A stretch of DNA of 64,000 nucleotides from Taiwanofungus camphoratus. Taxonomy: Eukaryota > Basidiomycota > Agaricomycetes > Polyporales > Taiwanofungaceae. Location: positions 682,001 to 746,000 of the forward strand of contig CP021229.1 in assembly GCA_003999685.1 (NCBI GenBank), in the 5' to 3' direction. Position numbers and translations under genes: made by a program. The notes beneath the pieces are model-generated. The model did not search any database. It was not told the DNA's origin and saw nothing but the letters and a program-made list of their open reading frames with translations. Within the stretch, counting starts at the first letter, position 1, and the number at the start of each line of letters is the position of its first letter. Shown here in pieces: positions 46,775 through 58,864 of this stretch.

Positions 46775-49700
46775 TGTTGAAGAAGGAGGAGAGGGCGTGC
46801 TTTCATTTTTCAACGATCCAGGGATTTATACATACCCGCTCGCTCCGCGCCTCCCCAAAGTTTACTGCTTGCCGTCATTGGGGACCCCGAACACACCTCC
46901 GTTCATCTTCTCCACCCCTGCGTTGCTGGTCGATAGCTCCAAATTTCTTCATGCTATCGGCACTTTAGTCTAACGACGGAAAGACGACCTCACAACCGCT
47001 CAGAACGAAGACACAGAAATACGGATAGGTGTGTCTCAAGGATCCTTGTTTCTTTTATGGTGATGGATGGGCTCTTATTTCTCCTTTGTCATATAAGATT
47101 CCTTCGATCTAAAAACACTGAGAGTATACCTCAAAAAGAGACAGCGAGCCTCCGTCACGGTTAGACATAGTGCACAGGTAGGACTACTTGCACATTTTCC
47201 CTACCAGCCGCCACCAAGGCTCAAAATGGAAATTCCACTTATGGTTACCCGGGTCCTAGTGCTCAAACCCCAGTGAACGGCTTCTGTATATTCTTCACTA
47301 ATTCGCGTGCTAGTCCCAAGTTTGAAGGCCTGTACTGCGCACCCAGAATGAACCTTGATATGTCTGGAGCTACCGAGAATACATAGCATGACATATTCCA
47401 CCGCCGCCTTGCTGAGTGCACGTGACCTCAAAATCGTTGGGGCAGGGTTGAGTCCGAGAGCCGCGCGTCTATCTATCGTTTTGACTTCATCATGGCTCTT
47501 ACGCGCGTACGCTTCGGTGCCGGAGGCGGAAGTCTTTCAAGAGTAGAGCATGAATGTTGACTGTTGCTCCTATTAGGATACGGTACTCAAATATATGTGA
47601 TGCACAGGACAATTATAATCCAATACTTAACCCTCGAAGATGACTTCGTCGGTTTATCCTTTCACCGTAAGTTCTCTACCTATATCTGCAGCTCATATGG
47701 AGTCCCATCTAGTCAAGGCGTAGACCGTTCATCAACCCCATGAGCGGCTGGCGGAAACATCCGTCGTCGTACAACTTAGCCTGGACTCCTGGGATCGTCG
47801 GTGCAATTGAATCTATTCCCCTGTGAGTGCGTCGCCAAGCTGCCCCAACCGACTCCTGGCAGCAGCATTGAGAATACCTCCTTCAGGTGCTTCGAGGCAT
47901 TTCGGCACAGTCAAGCAGTACGGCTAGTGGTAATCGCCGAACCGAGCTGGGTCTTGCCTAACAGCCTAGCCTCGAGTTTGGCATGCCTTTGCGCAGTCCT
48001 TGCACAGCTTTCGCGAGACTTTTGTGAGTGGTCTTCGGTGGCTCGCATTGGAAGTCACTCCATAGTGCTATTGAGGCTCCGGGTCAGTTCACTTCGGTGT
48101 TTGATGTTCCGTTTGCCGCAGCATATTTCAAGAATGCTTCAGATGCTGCGGCAGTCTTCCAAATCTGTTTATCGAAGACTGCATCTTTCGATTTGTGGCT
48201 TGGTTCTACCGCTACATGTTCTCACGTCTCCGTATGCTCTAACATGCAGGGCTGCCTGACACCACATATTAGGGCAACAATCTAAAGCATGTCAGTTGCT
48301 ACTGGGACTATCGACTGCGGACCGTACATAGGAACTATTCAGTTTTGGACACATCTATCGGATGGCTTGAGCATGTCCTATCGTCAGCAAGCATGCTTGG
48401 TGGTCGCACGAGGCATTGGTCAGCCCATTACTCTAACCAAGATTCCGAGGATATATGGACACAGCAGGTAACATGACACACAGCCCGCGATGTGGATCTG
48501 ACTTCTCGATTCCTGTGTAATCATAGCCAAGTTCTGTCTCTTTTGCAACCTTTTCACAGATCTTGCGTGCATTGCCTACGTATAGTTTACTGCAGAGAAT
48601 TTTCCTTTATCGTGTCTTTGACTCCCTTGACCCCAATGGAAACAGACAGGCTTCTCAGGCTCGGCTTGTCTCTATTGTTCCTCTTTCGTCGTCGCAGATA
48701 CTCTGGGGGCCTCACAGCACTCCAGATGACGCCCCGTTTCGCCTTGGAGTACCTGTGCCTATCCTTTTGTATCTATCCGAGCCCCGCTCCAACTAACTCG
48801 GTCCAATTACCGTCGATTGTTTTGCTCGTGTGGGAGGACCAGTCATCGATGCACTCGTCTGAGGCGCCCCGTCTTCTTTTGTGGTGCTTTCGTCGAACCT
48901 AGTGACATAACGTCACCCTTCTGTCGAGCTGGGGACTGCTTGAACCTTGCACGAAGCTTCAACTTCCACGCCTGTGGCTTCTCTGTCCGATGTCAGAAGG
49001 CTGGTGCTCCGGAAGAAACACAGTGCGCCGACGCCATATCACGACTGTGTGGGCCGATGACTATCTCTGCTTGTACGTGGCACACAACGGATTTGATTTC
49101 GAAGGAAAGCAACTCGGTTGCACACAATTAGGAATTTACACCGTGAATACGCGATAGGCGGGGTTTTTCCTCCCATTCGTTGTCCACGAGGGCCTTGCCC
49201 TATGTAGACAGTACATGCGGTAGGTACGAAGGCGGGAATGGCTGACGAAATCAGGCAAGTGCATTGGACATGGGCCAAGTGTGAACTCAACCCACTGATA
49301 GATGTTTGCACCAGAGCGATAGTCTGTGATGCTCCGCGGCTGTATTGAGACAATAGTCCTCCACAGGAATTGTTACATATCACATTTCTCTGTCTCATAC
49401 GCCTGTGGGGCAGCTAATCATGGTTGACCTGTTAAACTGCCTTGTTATCTGTTGTCGACAGATGCCCTCAGTTTCATTCGTACGACCTCCCTACCATTGG
49501 ATTATTGTTACCCTGATCGGAGACATTCAGTATGAACTACGAAACGATTATAACACTCATGATGATGATGATGATGATGATGAATTCAATTATTCTCCTT
49601 CAAGCAACTGTATGCTTATGGTGGAGTCTAGCCAAATCCATACAAACAACAGGATTTCAACTAATTTGAATCATGTGATGCCACTTTTCGCCCCAACTCC

Positions 49701-49887
49701 TTCTAACATTTGCCCAAATGGTTGCTTCCCTTGGCCTGTGCTGTCAAAGGGTAATGGTTACTGAGATATGGTTTTGGCCCATGCCGTTTGAAGATTGCTC
49801 CGCAATACCTGGACTAGGGCTGTTGAGGCCCGGTGAGTTGAATCTTTGAACATGACAGCATCGAAGGTGGGTTGTTAGCTTGGCTGG
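46775..49887. other. OLE1 promoter side and gene-poor stretch with unassigned exon-like pieces
   Basis: About 3.1 kb. The first few hundred bases are OLE1 upstream DNA. From 47641 a + strand ATG opens MTSSVYPFT at a GTAAGT donor, followed by exon-like pieces (VHQPHERLAETSVVVQLSLD near 47724-47790; hydrophobic-to-mixed frames over 47801-48902). They suggest a gene but share no motif with a family I know, and frames change without clear introns. It may be a decayed gene. Confidence 0.35.
49559..49583. repeat. (ATG)n microsatellite
   Basis: Eight tandem ATG/GAT units in a row, not inside a recognised gene. Confidence 0.95.
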
Positions 49888-51588
49888 TGATACAACCTAG
49901 GAGACCCTGACACCTAGGGAGTGCTCCGAAACATGGCTAAGAGGTAGTGGGGTAAACTGTGGGGATGTGAGGAGAGGAGCTACAACCTGTATGATACTGG
50001 GAGACCTGTATGTCTTGTTTTATATAAGCGAGCCAAGGGTCCTGCACGACAGGATCTTGTTTCTAGGTGCTAGACGATCCCTAAGACCTTGCGAGGCCCT
50101 TCAAAAGGTGCAAAGTCCTTCAAAGTTTTAGCTAAAGTGCACAAGCTGACTTCGTAGGCTGTGTAGAGTTAGGGAGCGTTAAGTCAATGGAGTATGGGTT
50201 CAACTAATTGGCAAAGGATACAAGACTGTTCCGAAGTCTTTAGCTAGAGTTAGTTAAAGGGCGTAATGCTTCGAAGCTTGTTAGCGCGAGGTGTGTGAGA
50301 TTTGACTAGCGTAGGAGACCTATAGAAGAGGTCGGATGGTTTGGGGAATCAATACTGGGAGTAGGGATGGGAGAATGAGGTCGTTGAAAGTTTCGAAGTG
50401 TCTGTTGACTTCGAGGCGTAGATTGGGGAGTTAGAGGGCGTAGAGGGATGTACTATGACCTGAAATAAAGACATAGGGATGACACAACGTGAGCCTTTGG
50501 GTATAACTAAGGCGGAGGCCCACCGGATAGGTGCTATAGGATGTGCTGAAGAGTGTGAAGTCACGTCAACTTCGTGGATCGTAGTGCGCAGTTCGAGGAG
50601 CGTAGACATAGTTCGTAGATATATCACAAGCGTAGACATAGTTCAAAGATACTGAAATGGAGCTAGGATGGAGACTTAGGGGCTTAGGACCATTTCTAAG
50701 GTTGCACTCGTGGCACTTTTCTGAGATCGGAACTACAGAGAACTTGTATTCCAAGGAGAGAAGCGCGCACTGAGCGGTCTCTCTGGTACATGGTAAACTA
50801 CCTCTGACTAAATAGGGGAGAGTGAGGTGAACCATTCTTGTGCGAAGGGATCCTTACAAGTCCGAAAAGTATACTAAAGCGCATGAGCTCTGAAGTGAAC
50901 ACGAGGAGGATAGAAACTAAATAGGAACTGAAACAGGGGAACTACGTATGGTAGAAAGGTGACCAAGTCCATCCATGAGGGCAGGATGACTATCTGAGAG
51001 TGGCCATGTGCCATGATCAACTGTCTTAGTGGGCTAAGAGCATACAAAGTTTCTAGCAGCGGGACTTGGCCTAATCGGGGTAGGAGATGCCCCAAATGGG
51101 TGGAGGATCATATGGATGCACCATAGAAGGACCTTATGGCATAGGATCAAGACCCAGGGGGTGTGCAAGGCTTTCTAAGTCCAGCCTTCGAAACTTCAGA
51201 CCATTTTGGAGCCTATCGGGGGTGCCTGCAGTCACAAGAGATTAGAGAGACTTAGCTAAGCCTTCTTAGCTAAACCCAGGATGAGTGGCATAGTAGCTGG
51301 GGCCTGGACCCAATAGAACAATATGGGAGGGCCAGCAGTGTCTGATAGTGAACTTAGCAGGAGTTAGGGACTTCATGGCTAGCGTTCGAAGCTTTGTAGT
51401 ACCTCGTGTGACTTTGCAGAACTTCATAGGGTGTTAGAAGGGTTTAGGAAGCAAAGGAGGTGTTAGGAGCATTATAGGAACCTATCTCATCTGTCATAGG
51501 CTGTAGACAAGTCATAGGATGGTCTGTGAAGGGATTAGGAAGCTCCTAAAATTGCAATTCGGAGCCCAGGAGGCTACAGGACTCATCA
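49888..51588 (+). mobile_element. LTR, family A, copy 1 (about 1.7 kb)
   Basis: An old LTR of an LTR retrotransposon, probably Gypsy-like. It starts TGATACAACCTAGGAGACCC and ends GGACTCATCA, so it has TG...CA termini. It carries a short palindrome TCCTGCACGACAGGATCTT near its start and many TTCGAAG-type motifs. It is homologous over its whole length to 56885-58491 and to the start of the copy at 63232. CpG dinucleotides are fewer than in copy 2. The 5-base flanks (GCTGG and CTTGG) do not match, so it is not a simple solo LTR with intact duplication. No protein-coding part is associated. Confidence 0.85.
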
Positions 51589-51654
51589 CTTGGTTTAGGT
51601 GGGGTTATGCAATCAGTTTAAAGAATAAATTAAGGGGGGAATATAAATGGTTGG

Positions 51655-51756
51655 GTGGGGTAAGAACAGAGGTGGGGCTGCAGGAATTGAACCCACAAGT
51701 CTACCAAGCAAGTGCCATGGTGCCCTTCAGGTGGTTTAACCCCTTCACCACCAGAC
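51655..51756 (-). repeat. tRNA-derived SINE-like head
   Basis: On the minus strand TGGTGGTGAAGGGG (A-box-like) is followed about 45 bases later by GGTTCAATTCC (51693-51683), a good Pol III B box, with CTGCAGCCCCA after it. The body then becomes AT-rich. No clean cloverleaf forms, so I call it a SINE head or tRNA relic and not a gene. It lies directly right of LTR A copy 1. Confidence 0.45.
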
Positions 51757-53089
51757 TTCAATTATAACACTTAGGCAGCACAAGAACACTATTTTCATCG
51801 TCAAGCGCTACTGTCAGGTTTGATCGATCAGTCCACTGATGCATTGATAGGTCCGGTGATAGGCACCAGGCCCTTCTAGGCCCCATGGAGCGCTCTCACT
51901 TGACCCTAGGACCTTAGTCATGGCTTCGACGCCACTCGACGTGTCCGATACCGCCCGAAAGGCCATTGCGGGACTCTCCGATAGCTTCGAATCATGCCAC
52001 AGCCACTTCACCAATTCTGGTCCGACATTCCGGTGCGCAGCTCTCTCTACGCACAATGCGCCACATGCAGTCGTCACTCAAAGTCCTCACATGTGACCAG
52101 TCTCACCACTCCGATATCGCTTGATCAGCTTTGACGCACCACTCGATGCACTCGATAACGCTACGGCCACAGGTTTTGTCTTAGTCTATGTACGTTCCTT
52201 TGTCTCAGCCTTACTAGTGACATCAGTATAGTAGCCACTCCCTCTACGAGCTATTCCATAGTACGCAAGTAGTTAGGATGCCACTTGTACTACGCCACTC
52301 CTGATGCACCTTATATTATAGTAAAGTAGTATAAACGTGATGTACGATGTCTTGGACCAACAGTGAAGTTTTCCCCCATTCCGCAGAGCTCAAGAAGAGC
52401 ACCTTCAATACAGTCTATTACTGCATTCTACAGCGTCTTTCCATCTTCAATTACATTCGAAGAGTTGCGTCTACACTTCACCTTTTACAGTCTCTTGAAG
52501 GGTTGTGTCTCGTTTACCTTCGACATCTGTCAAAGGGTTGCGCGTCTATATCTTTTCTCTAACCCAAGCCCGCCCTCTACAGTAACTGAGGGGCTGCGTA
52601 TCAGCTAAGTCCACCCATTTAAGCCTTCCCTTAAAACAGTACAGCATAGTAGCATATTGAAGCTACGTCGAGCAGTTGTGACACACGTCATAGGTCATCA
52701 AAGACCTTCATAGATGTCTCTCAACCCATTTGAGATCGGGAACCCTTTGCTGCTGACTCTCCCCTGCACACTAACTAGTACTATAGCTTTCCAGCTTCTC
52801 TTAGGTCGTACCCAGTAGGGGTTGGAATGTTATAGTCTGTATCACCGGTACAACTCCATGTCTTGAATTTGTGTATTTTTGGTCTCCCACCCCTTTCTCA
52901 GAATGTACTGCCAAGTTTCAGAAGTCCGAAGGTCGTAACAAGGACAGAGAGCTCTATTCTATCACTAGGGAGTGCCCTAACTTGGTAGGCAGGTGCTCTA
53001 CATGTGTCTACTCATGTCTTGGCAAGTCGGCCTTCCTATCTGGGAAGAACAATGGGATTTCCGATGATAGAAGGTCTGCCTGACACTTC
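51757..53089. other. Repeat-rich stretch, no gene
   Basis: No supported gene. ORFs at 52347-52608 (+) have no recognised product. The right part may be the start of the family B LTR-like repeat, whose left edge I could not fix. Confidence 0.4.
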
Positions 53090-54400
53090 AGAAGTCCTGT
53101 TGAAGAGAAGTGGTCCCTCACGCTCTAGAATGCATGCCTGCAGCCTCTCCTAGCATCCTCCTGACCTCTGACGAGCCTGGGCCTTTGAGATCAACTGAGA
53201 AAAGCCACTTGGGTTTTCGGTCTTTGGTCCTCAGTTCTGGTTCTCAGTTCCTCAGTCCGGAGTCCTGGCCTCTTGTTCATAACACCCATGTGATCCCTCA
53301 GTATTGCCTAGACCCCCTACGCATCGGCTTGACAGTTCAGCATTCTTAGGTTCCTGTTTCCTTCAAGGTGTGGTTAGATAGCCCATCTTCCATATGATGA
53401 TCTCTAGATAAGCATCCCTCACCCTGTGCCATCCCCCAGTAACCTTTCTACTGCATTCAGTGTCCCTGTTTCATGTCCTACTTCAGTTTAGTTCCCTATA
53501 TAGTATGCTGATCGGATCCTAGATTTTACAATTTTCAGTTTGTTTTCGGTTTCTTCAGTTTTATTTTGCGTAATATACTTTGACACCACGGACCCCTTAT
53601 GTAGTCTCCTGTGCCTACCAGATGGCAGAGAAGAAACATGCTCCCGTCTTGTCTCACAGAATCTACAGACTTGTTCCTCAGAGTTCAGATTTGGGCTTCT
53701 CCTGCTCTAAGGATTCCCAACAGTCTGACAAGGTTCCCCTCTATCGTATCTATGCATTTCATCAGCCAGCAGTCCTATTATATCATATATCACAGCAGTC
53801 CTATGTCCTCTACGTCCTACGTTCCTGAAGTTGGAGTAACTTCGGTCTGAGTAACCAGCCCCCCTCCTCCTCCTCATCCGGCGTGCCTCCGCCCTTGTTA
53901 TACCCCATAGGCACGTGTTGTGTACAGTCCAGTCTATCAGTCATCGCCTACACCAGCTCTACGTCTCATTCCTACGTCATCAGCCCTTAGCAGTATCCTC
54001 TATCTCAATTACATCAGTTTTCAGTTTATCCTTCGGTCCACGGTTTACCATCGGTTCGCCTCCAGTTTCCTTCGACTTCTTTGCACCTGGCTGGCATCCT
54101 ACCAGCCCGCTGCCATCAGATTAGAAGATCACGCTCCTACCTTCCTGGGACTGTCCGCACCTCGGCACAAGATCCTGTCGTGCAGGATTCATTGGCCCCT
54201 TACTCCTCTGCACACACTAGACTTTTAGGCCCCTGACAGTGGTCTAGGTAGTTTCTCTGTCATGTCCCTTCACTTACCGTTTCCTCTGGTATCCTTCCCA
54301 GGTACCACACTGCTTTAGCTCACTCTCTTCTCATTGGGACACGTCGGACCTACTCTCTAGGTTCATCCCCACAGTCCAGGACTCCCTAGGTAGTATCAGT
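53090..54400 (+). mobile_element. LTR-like repeat, family B, copy 1
   Basis: A fossil LTR-type repeat related to two other stretches: 62350-63231 in the same orientation and 62195-61425 in the opposite one. It contains TTTTCGGT-rich runs, the phrase GTCCGGAGT, and near its right end a palindrome (GATCCTGTCGTGCAGGAT) that is the reverse complement of the one in family A. It ends near GGACTCCCTAGGT. This suggests that families A and B are distant relatives. No coding domain is visible. Boundaries are approximate. Confidence 0.65.
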
Positions 54401-56499
54401 GTATCACAGTAGCATCAGCTTATGAGCATGAACACATTGTGGTAATTTTGAATGAACAAAGCAAGGATCATCATGTAAGTAGAGACCGCAGTTCACAATT
54501 TGCCTAGTGTTGACCCACAATTGAATGAATCTACACAAGCTATAAGAATCATAGCTGGCTTACGTTGTGAGTGAAGCTGGTCTTATTACCCAAAGCTGCC
54601 TTTCATACTCTCAGTGCCATCTGAATTGTGTCCTCTGTTTTTGGTGGCTGTATAAACTGTGGTTACAAGCTTACATCATTTTCACGGCCTCAAACCTTGT
54701 TTGCATATGGCCATGAGTTCTTGAACTGTTCCCGCCACTTACAATGACCCTTCAGGTCATTCACCGAAGATTAGGTATGCCATGGATCACCGAAAGATCA
54801 ATATCCCTTCTATAGCTGACCTGTGTGTGCTTGTCTCAAGGACTTTCTATTTCACTTAGAAATCCTTCTATACAAGACCTCACCAAGGCAGTGTGGACCT
54901 TTGTTTTAGATACAACATACATGGACAACCATCTGGAGACTGGTTCATCATGAGACATCAAGACATGCTTCTGATTTATCCATCATGAGTACATGCCTAT
55001 GTTGGGCTTTGAGGTTCAGACCCATATGATACCAGTGAGCAGCGAACTGAAGGTTGATAAGCGTTTGTGAAGGTCTTGCTAGGTGGACTGAAATGAACCT
55101 CTTTTCTCCTAGAATTTGAGTGATGACTTGCATGACAATTCTGAAGATATGTCTTCATTGACCATGGGCTCTATTAAACTCAGTTTATATCTTGTCAACA
55201 AAGAATTTGATGGAAAATGGATTGAGTGGCACACAGAGGGCAAGTATGATGGTGCTGTATTTGCTCCCCAATTGTACATTTGCAGTGGAGTCAAAGAAAG
55301 CCAGAAAGCCAGCATAATCTGTATGTTCCATTTGGGTTTGCCCTCCAGCCAAGCCTCAGATGAACTTAATATGGAGAACATGACTGGCAACGCAATAGCA
55401 ACAATCTTAAACAAATTGTCTGCCTTATGAAAATTCATCTCATATATTAAGCTCTGAAAGTTGTTTGTAATGGAGTAGTCATTTATTTTTATCAATATGA
55501 CAGTGGCCCACATCTGCACTACTTGCTACTGCTGTTCTGTATCAAGATCGTAACACCCGACATCTGTCTGCAGGGCAGGGCCACCCCCTTTGTCATGATC
55601 GCTGTCAGAAGTCCAGAAGCGAAGAGAACAACAGACCACACAACTGCTGTGGCTCAAATGAGCCTTGTCTTGAGTGCAATGCTCACTTGTCTTGTTGTCC
55701 ACCATTACCATAGCCAAGGCTGGTCATACGATCACAAACTATCCAATATTGATGCATAAATTGCAATTGCAGATACATCATTTGTCTACAGCATTTTTTA
55801 CAACTGGAAAGAATTCTCGATCTTTGCAAATTATCCAACCATCGAAGAAAGGCCACACAGGTCGTATGCATGGACACTTGACAGCATGCTTGTTTGAAAG
55901 GTGGATTTGTCAAACCCGTCAGACTTTCATGAACAGTTCTGTGTCTTAAACGCTTTGCTTGTCATCAAACAACATATGCATATCTTAGAGACCACTTTTG
56001 GTGTTCAAGACTGAATTTCTTCTGAGTCCATGCAGATAGTAATGTTTCTGATTGTACACATTCTGGATATGAAGTGTTTATCATAAACCATTCTAGTGAT
56101 GTGTCTGAAAGCACAGCAGGTGTGCATTTTTCACATCCAATGGGAAACAAACATATCCCTTGCTTCTTCCTGCATCTCAATTTTATGGCAGAAGCAGAGC
56201 TCTTATGGTTCAAGTTTCAGACACATTTTAATAAAACAATGCTTTCATTACTGTCCTACTTAGTAGGACCTAAATGAAATCTCTCACCCTACAGCATCCA
56301 GACTTCATTCTGGGCCTGATTGAGGTTTTTGTGAATCTGTCTTTGAGTAGCATAGAGTATCAAATATCTGAAAAGGGGATCCCTTTGGTAGAAACATTAG
56401 ATCCATTGGCTGTTTGGCTCTCTAACCAACGTCCAATAACAGGCTTTGTTGTCTCTATTTCAACCTCATAGTATTGTGTGAGATCTGAGCCATCTTCAG
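54401..56499. other. AT-richer island between repeats, unidentified ORF pieces
   Basis: Lower GC than the left 47 kb. A + strand open stretch at 55116-55430 (TMGSIKLSLYLVNKEFDGKW ...) and others at 55770-55910 and 56074-56277 (SESTAGVHFSHPMGNKHIPC) look protein-like. I do not recognise them, and they may be parts of a decayed mobile element. Confidence 0.35.
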
Positions 56500-58530
56500 A
56501 GCCATCTGATACAAGCTGGTATCAACGACCGTGAAGCCTCAAACGTGAGGGCCTGACTACAAGAGATAGTAGCAAGGACTTAAGGACACTGCGTATGTCC
56601 TCCCGGGCGAAGTCGATAAGCGTCGAGTGGGTACTCAGGTACAAAGCAAGAGGTCGCAAGATACGAGTATAATATTGCTAGTGGTAACTAGCTACTTGGT
56701 AACCAGATCGAACTTAAGGTCTGACCTACAAAGTACAGGGCCTTATATACGTATTCTACTCTGCACACGGACCATGGCATGTGATCTAAGTGCTAGCATG
56801 AGTAAGCGTAAGTAAGGCAATATGAGTCATCGGGCCGTATTAGCAATCAGTAAGTGTAAGATGGAATGTGTAAGCGGGGCCCGATGATACGACCTAGGGG
56901 ACCCTGATACCTAGGGAGAGCTCCGTGACGTGGCTGGGGGTAGTGTGATAACTGTGAGGGTGTGAGGGTAGGAGCTACAACCTGTATGATACCGGGAAAC
57001 CTGTATGTCTTGTTTTTGTAAGTAGGGGAGTAAGGGGTCAAGGGTCCTGCACAACAGGATCTTGTTCCTAAGTGCTATACTATCCCTAAGGCCTTGCGAG
57101 GCCCTCCGAAGTACGCGAAGTTCTTCGAAGTTTTGCGAAGTCCTTCGAAGTTTTAGCTAAATCGTGCGAGCTGACTTCGTAGATGCTGCGAAGTCCTTTT
57201 AGCTAGAGTTAGCTAAAGGGCGTAAGGTTTAGAGGTTTGTTAGAGCGAGGTGGGCGAGGTTTGGCTAGCGTAGGAGACCTGTAGGAGAGGTCAGAGAGTT
57301 CGAGGGCGTAGGGAGATGTACTATAGCCCGTAACTAAGGCTATGGGAGAGTCGTAGGGCTATTCATAGGACGTAGGGATGACGCAACGTGAGCCTAAGGG
57401 TATAACTAAGGCGGAGGCCCACCGGATAGGTGCTATAAGAGGTGCTGAAGGGTGCGAAGTCACAGCGACTTTCGTAGATCGTAGTGCGTAGTTTGGGAAG
57501 CGTAGACGTGGTTCGTAGATATATCGCGAGCGTAGACGTAGTTCAAAGGTACTGAAACGAAGCTGGGGTGGAGACTTAGGGACCTTAGGACCGTTCCTAA
57601 GGTTGTACTCGCGGCGCTTTCCTGAGATCGGAGCTACAGGGGAACTGGTATTCCAAAGAGAGAAGCGTGCACTGAGGGGTCTCTGTCGTACATAGTAAAC
57701 TACCTCTGACTAAATAGGGGAACGTGAGGTGAACTAATCTTGCACGAAGCGATCCTTACGAGTCCGAAATGTGTACTAAAGCGCATGGACTCCGAAGTGA
57801 ACACGAGGAGGATAGGAACTAATTAGGAACTGAAACAGGGGAACTACGTACGGTAGAAAGGTGACCAAGTTCATTCACGAGGGCGGGATGACTATCCGAG
57901 AGCAGCCATGCGCCGTGATCACCTATCTTAGTGGGCTAAGAGCGCACGAAGTCCTTAGCAGCAGGACTTGGCCTAATCGGGGCAGGAGGTGTCCTAAATG
58001 GGTGGAGGGTCATATGGGTACGCCCTAGGATGACCTTATGGCATAGGATCGAGACCCATGGGGGTGCACAAGGCTTTCTAAGTCCAACTTCCGGAACTTC
58101 GGACCGTTTCGGAGCCTATCGGAGGTAGCTGCAATCACAAGAGCTAGGAGAGACTTAGCTAAGACTTCTTAGCTAAGCCCGGGATGAGTGACGTAGTAGA
58201 TAGGACCTAGATCCAATGGAACCGTATGGGAGGGCCGGCAGTGTCCGATAGTGGACTTAGCAGAAGTTAGAGACTTCGCGTCTAGCATTCGAAATCTCGT
58301 AGCACCTCGTGTGACTTCGCAAGACTTCGTAGGGTGTTAGGAGGGTTTAGGAAGGAGAGGGGGCATTAGGAATATTATAGGAACCTATCCCTCCTGTCGT
58401 AGGCTGTAGGAGAGTCTTAGAGTGGTCGGTTGGGGGATCAGAAAGCTCCTAAAATCGCGATTCGGGGCCCAGGAGGCTACGGGACTCATCACCGATATGA
58501 GTCAGTGTCCATGAGTAACCGAGGCCCGTA
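56500..58530 (+). mobile_element. Retroelement leader fragment with PBS-like motif, holding a solo LTR
   Basis: 56500-56884 and its continuation from 58492 match, in inverted orientation, the stretch 61410-61060. Near its left edge is CTGATACAAGCTGGTATCAA, in which TGGTATCA resembles the primer-binding site of tRNA-Met-primed LTR retrotransposons. So this is probably the leader region of an old element of family B. It is interrupted by the family A LTR at 56885-58491. No coding sequence seen. Confidence 0.5.
56885..58491 (+). mobile_element. Solo LTR, family A, copy 2 (about 1.6 kb) with 4-bp TSD
   Basis: It starts TGATACGACCTAGGGGACCC and ends GGACTCATCA. It is flanked by CCGA on both sides (56881-56884 and 58492-58495). 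The unoccupied version of the target, GCGGGGCCCGATATGAGTCA, is found on the minus strand around 61085-61066, which confirms both the borders and the duplication. A solo LTR arises by recombination between the two LTRs of a full element. It is CpG-richer than copy 1, so it is younger or less decayed. Confidence 0.9.
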
Positions 58531-58864
58531 CCGTAAGCAGCCATGAGTCAATGGACTGCGCAAAGAAGCTGAACCTACTCGAGGCCCATCCTAGAAGCAA
58601 AAGGTCACAGGATCGATCCAAGGTCCGACCAATAAGATACGAGAGAAAAGAAATTATATCACCATCTGTCACGTCTCCCGCAGGATTTGCAATGTCTCGA
58701 GGGTCAAAATCAAGCCCTGAGCTATCCGTTGTTGTACACTCTAGGATTGAACTATCTGCAGAAACTACGCCATCCTCTGGCTTGTCAGCTATGCTGTGCT
58801 CACGATCTGCACCATCCTGCAGCCCAGGATGACCTGTTTCATCTTTGGAGTGGTTTATTGTTAT

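Noticed and set aside
47801-48902. Long + strand frames as an intact transporter-like gene
   Set aside because: The hydrophobic content is uneven, frames change without clear introns and no transporter signature was seen.
49559-49583. CRISPR-like or regulatory direct repeats
   Set aside because: A plain trinucleotide microsatellite without spacers.
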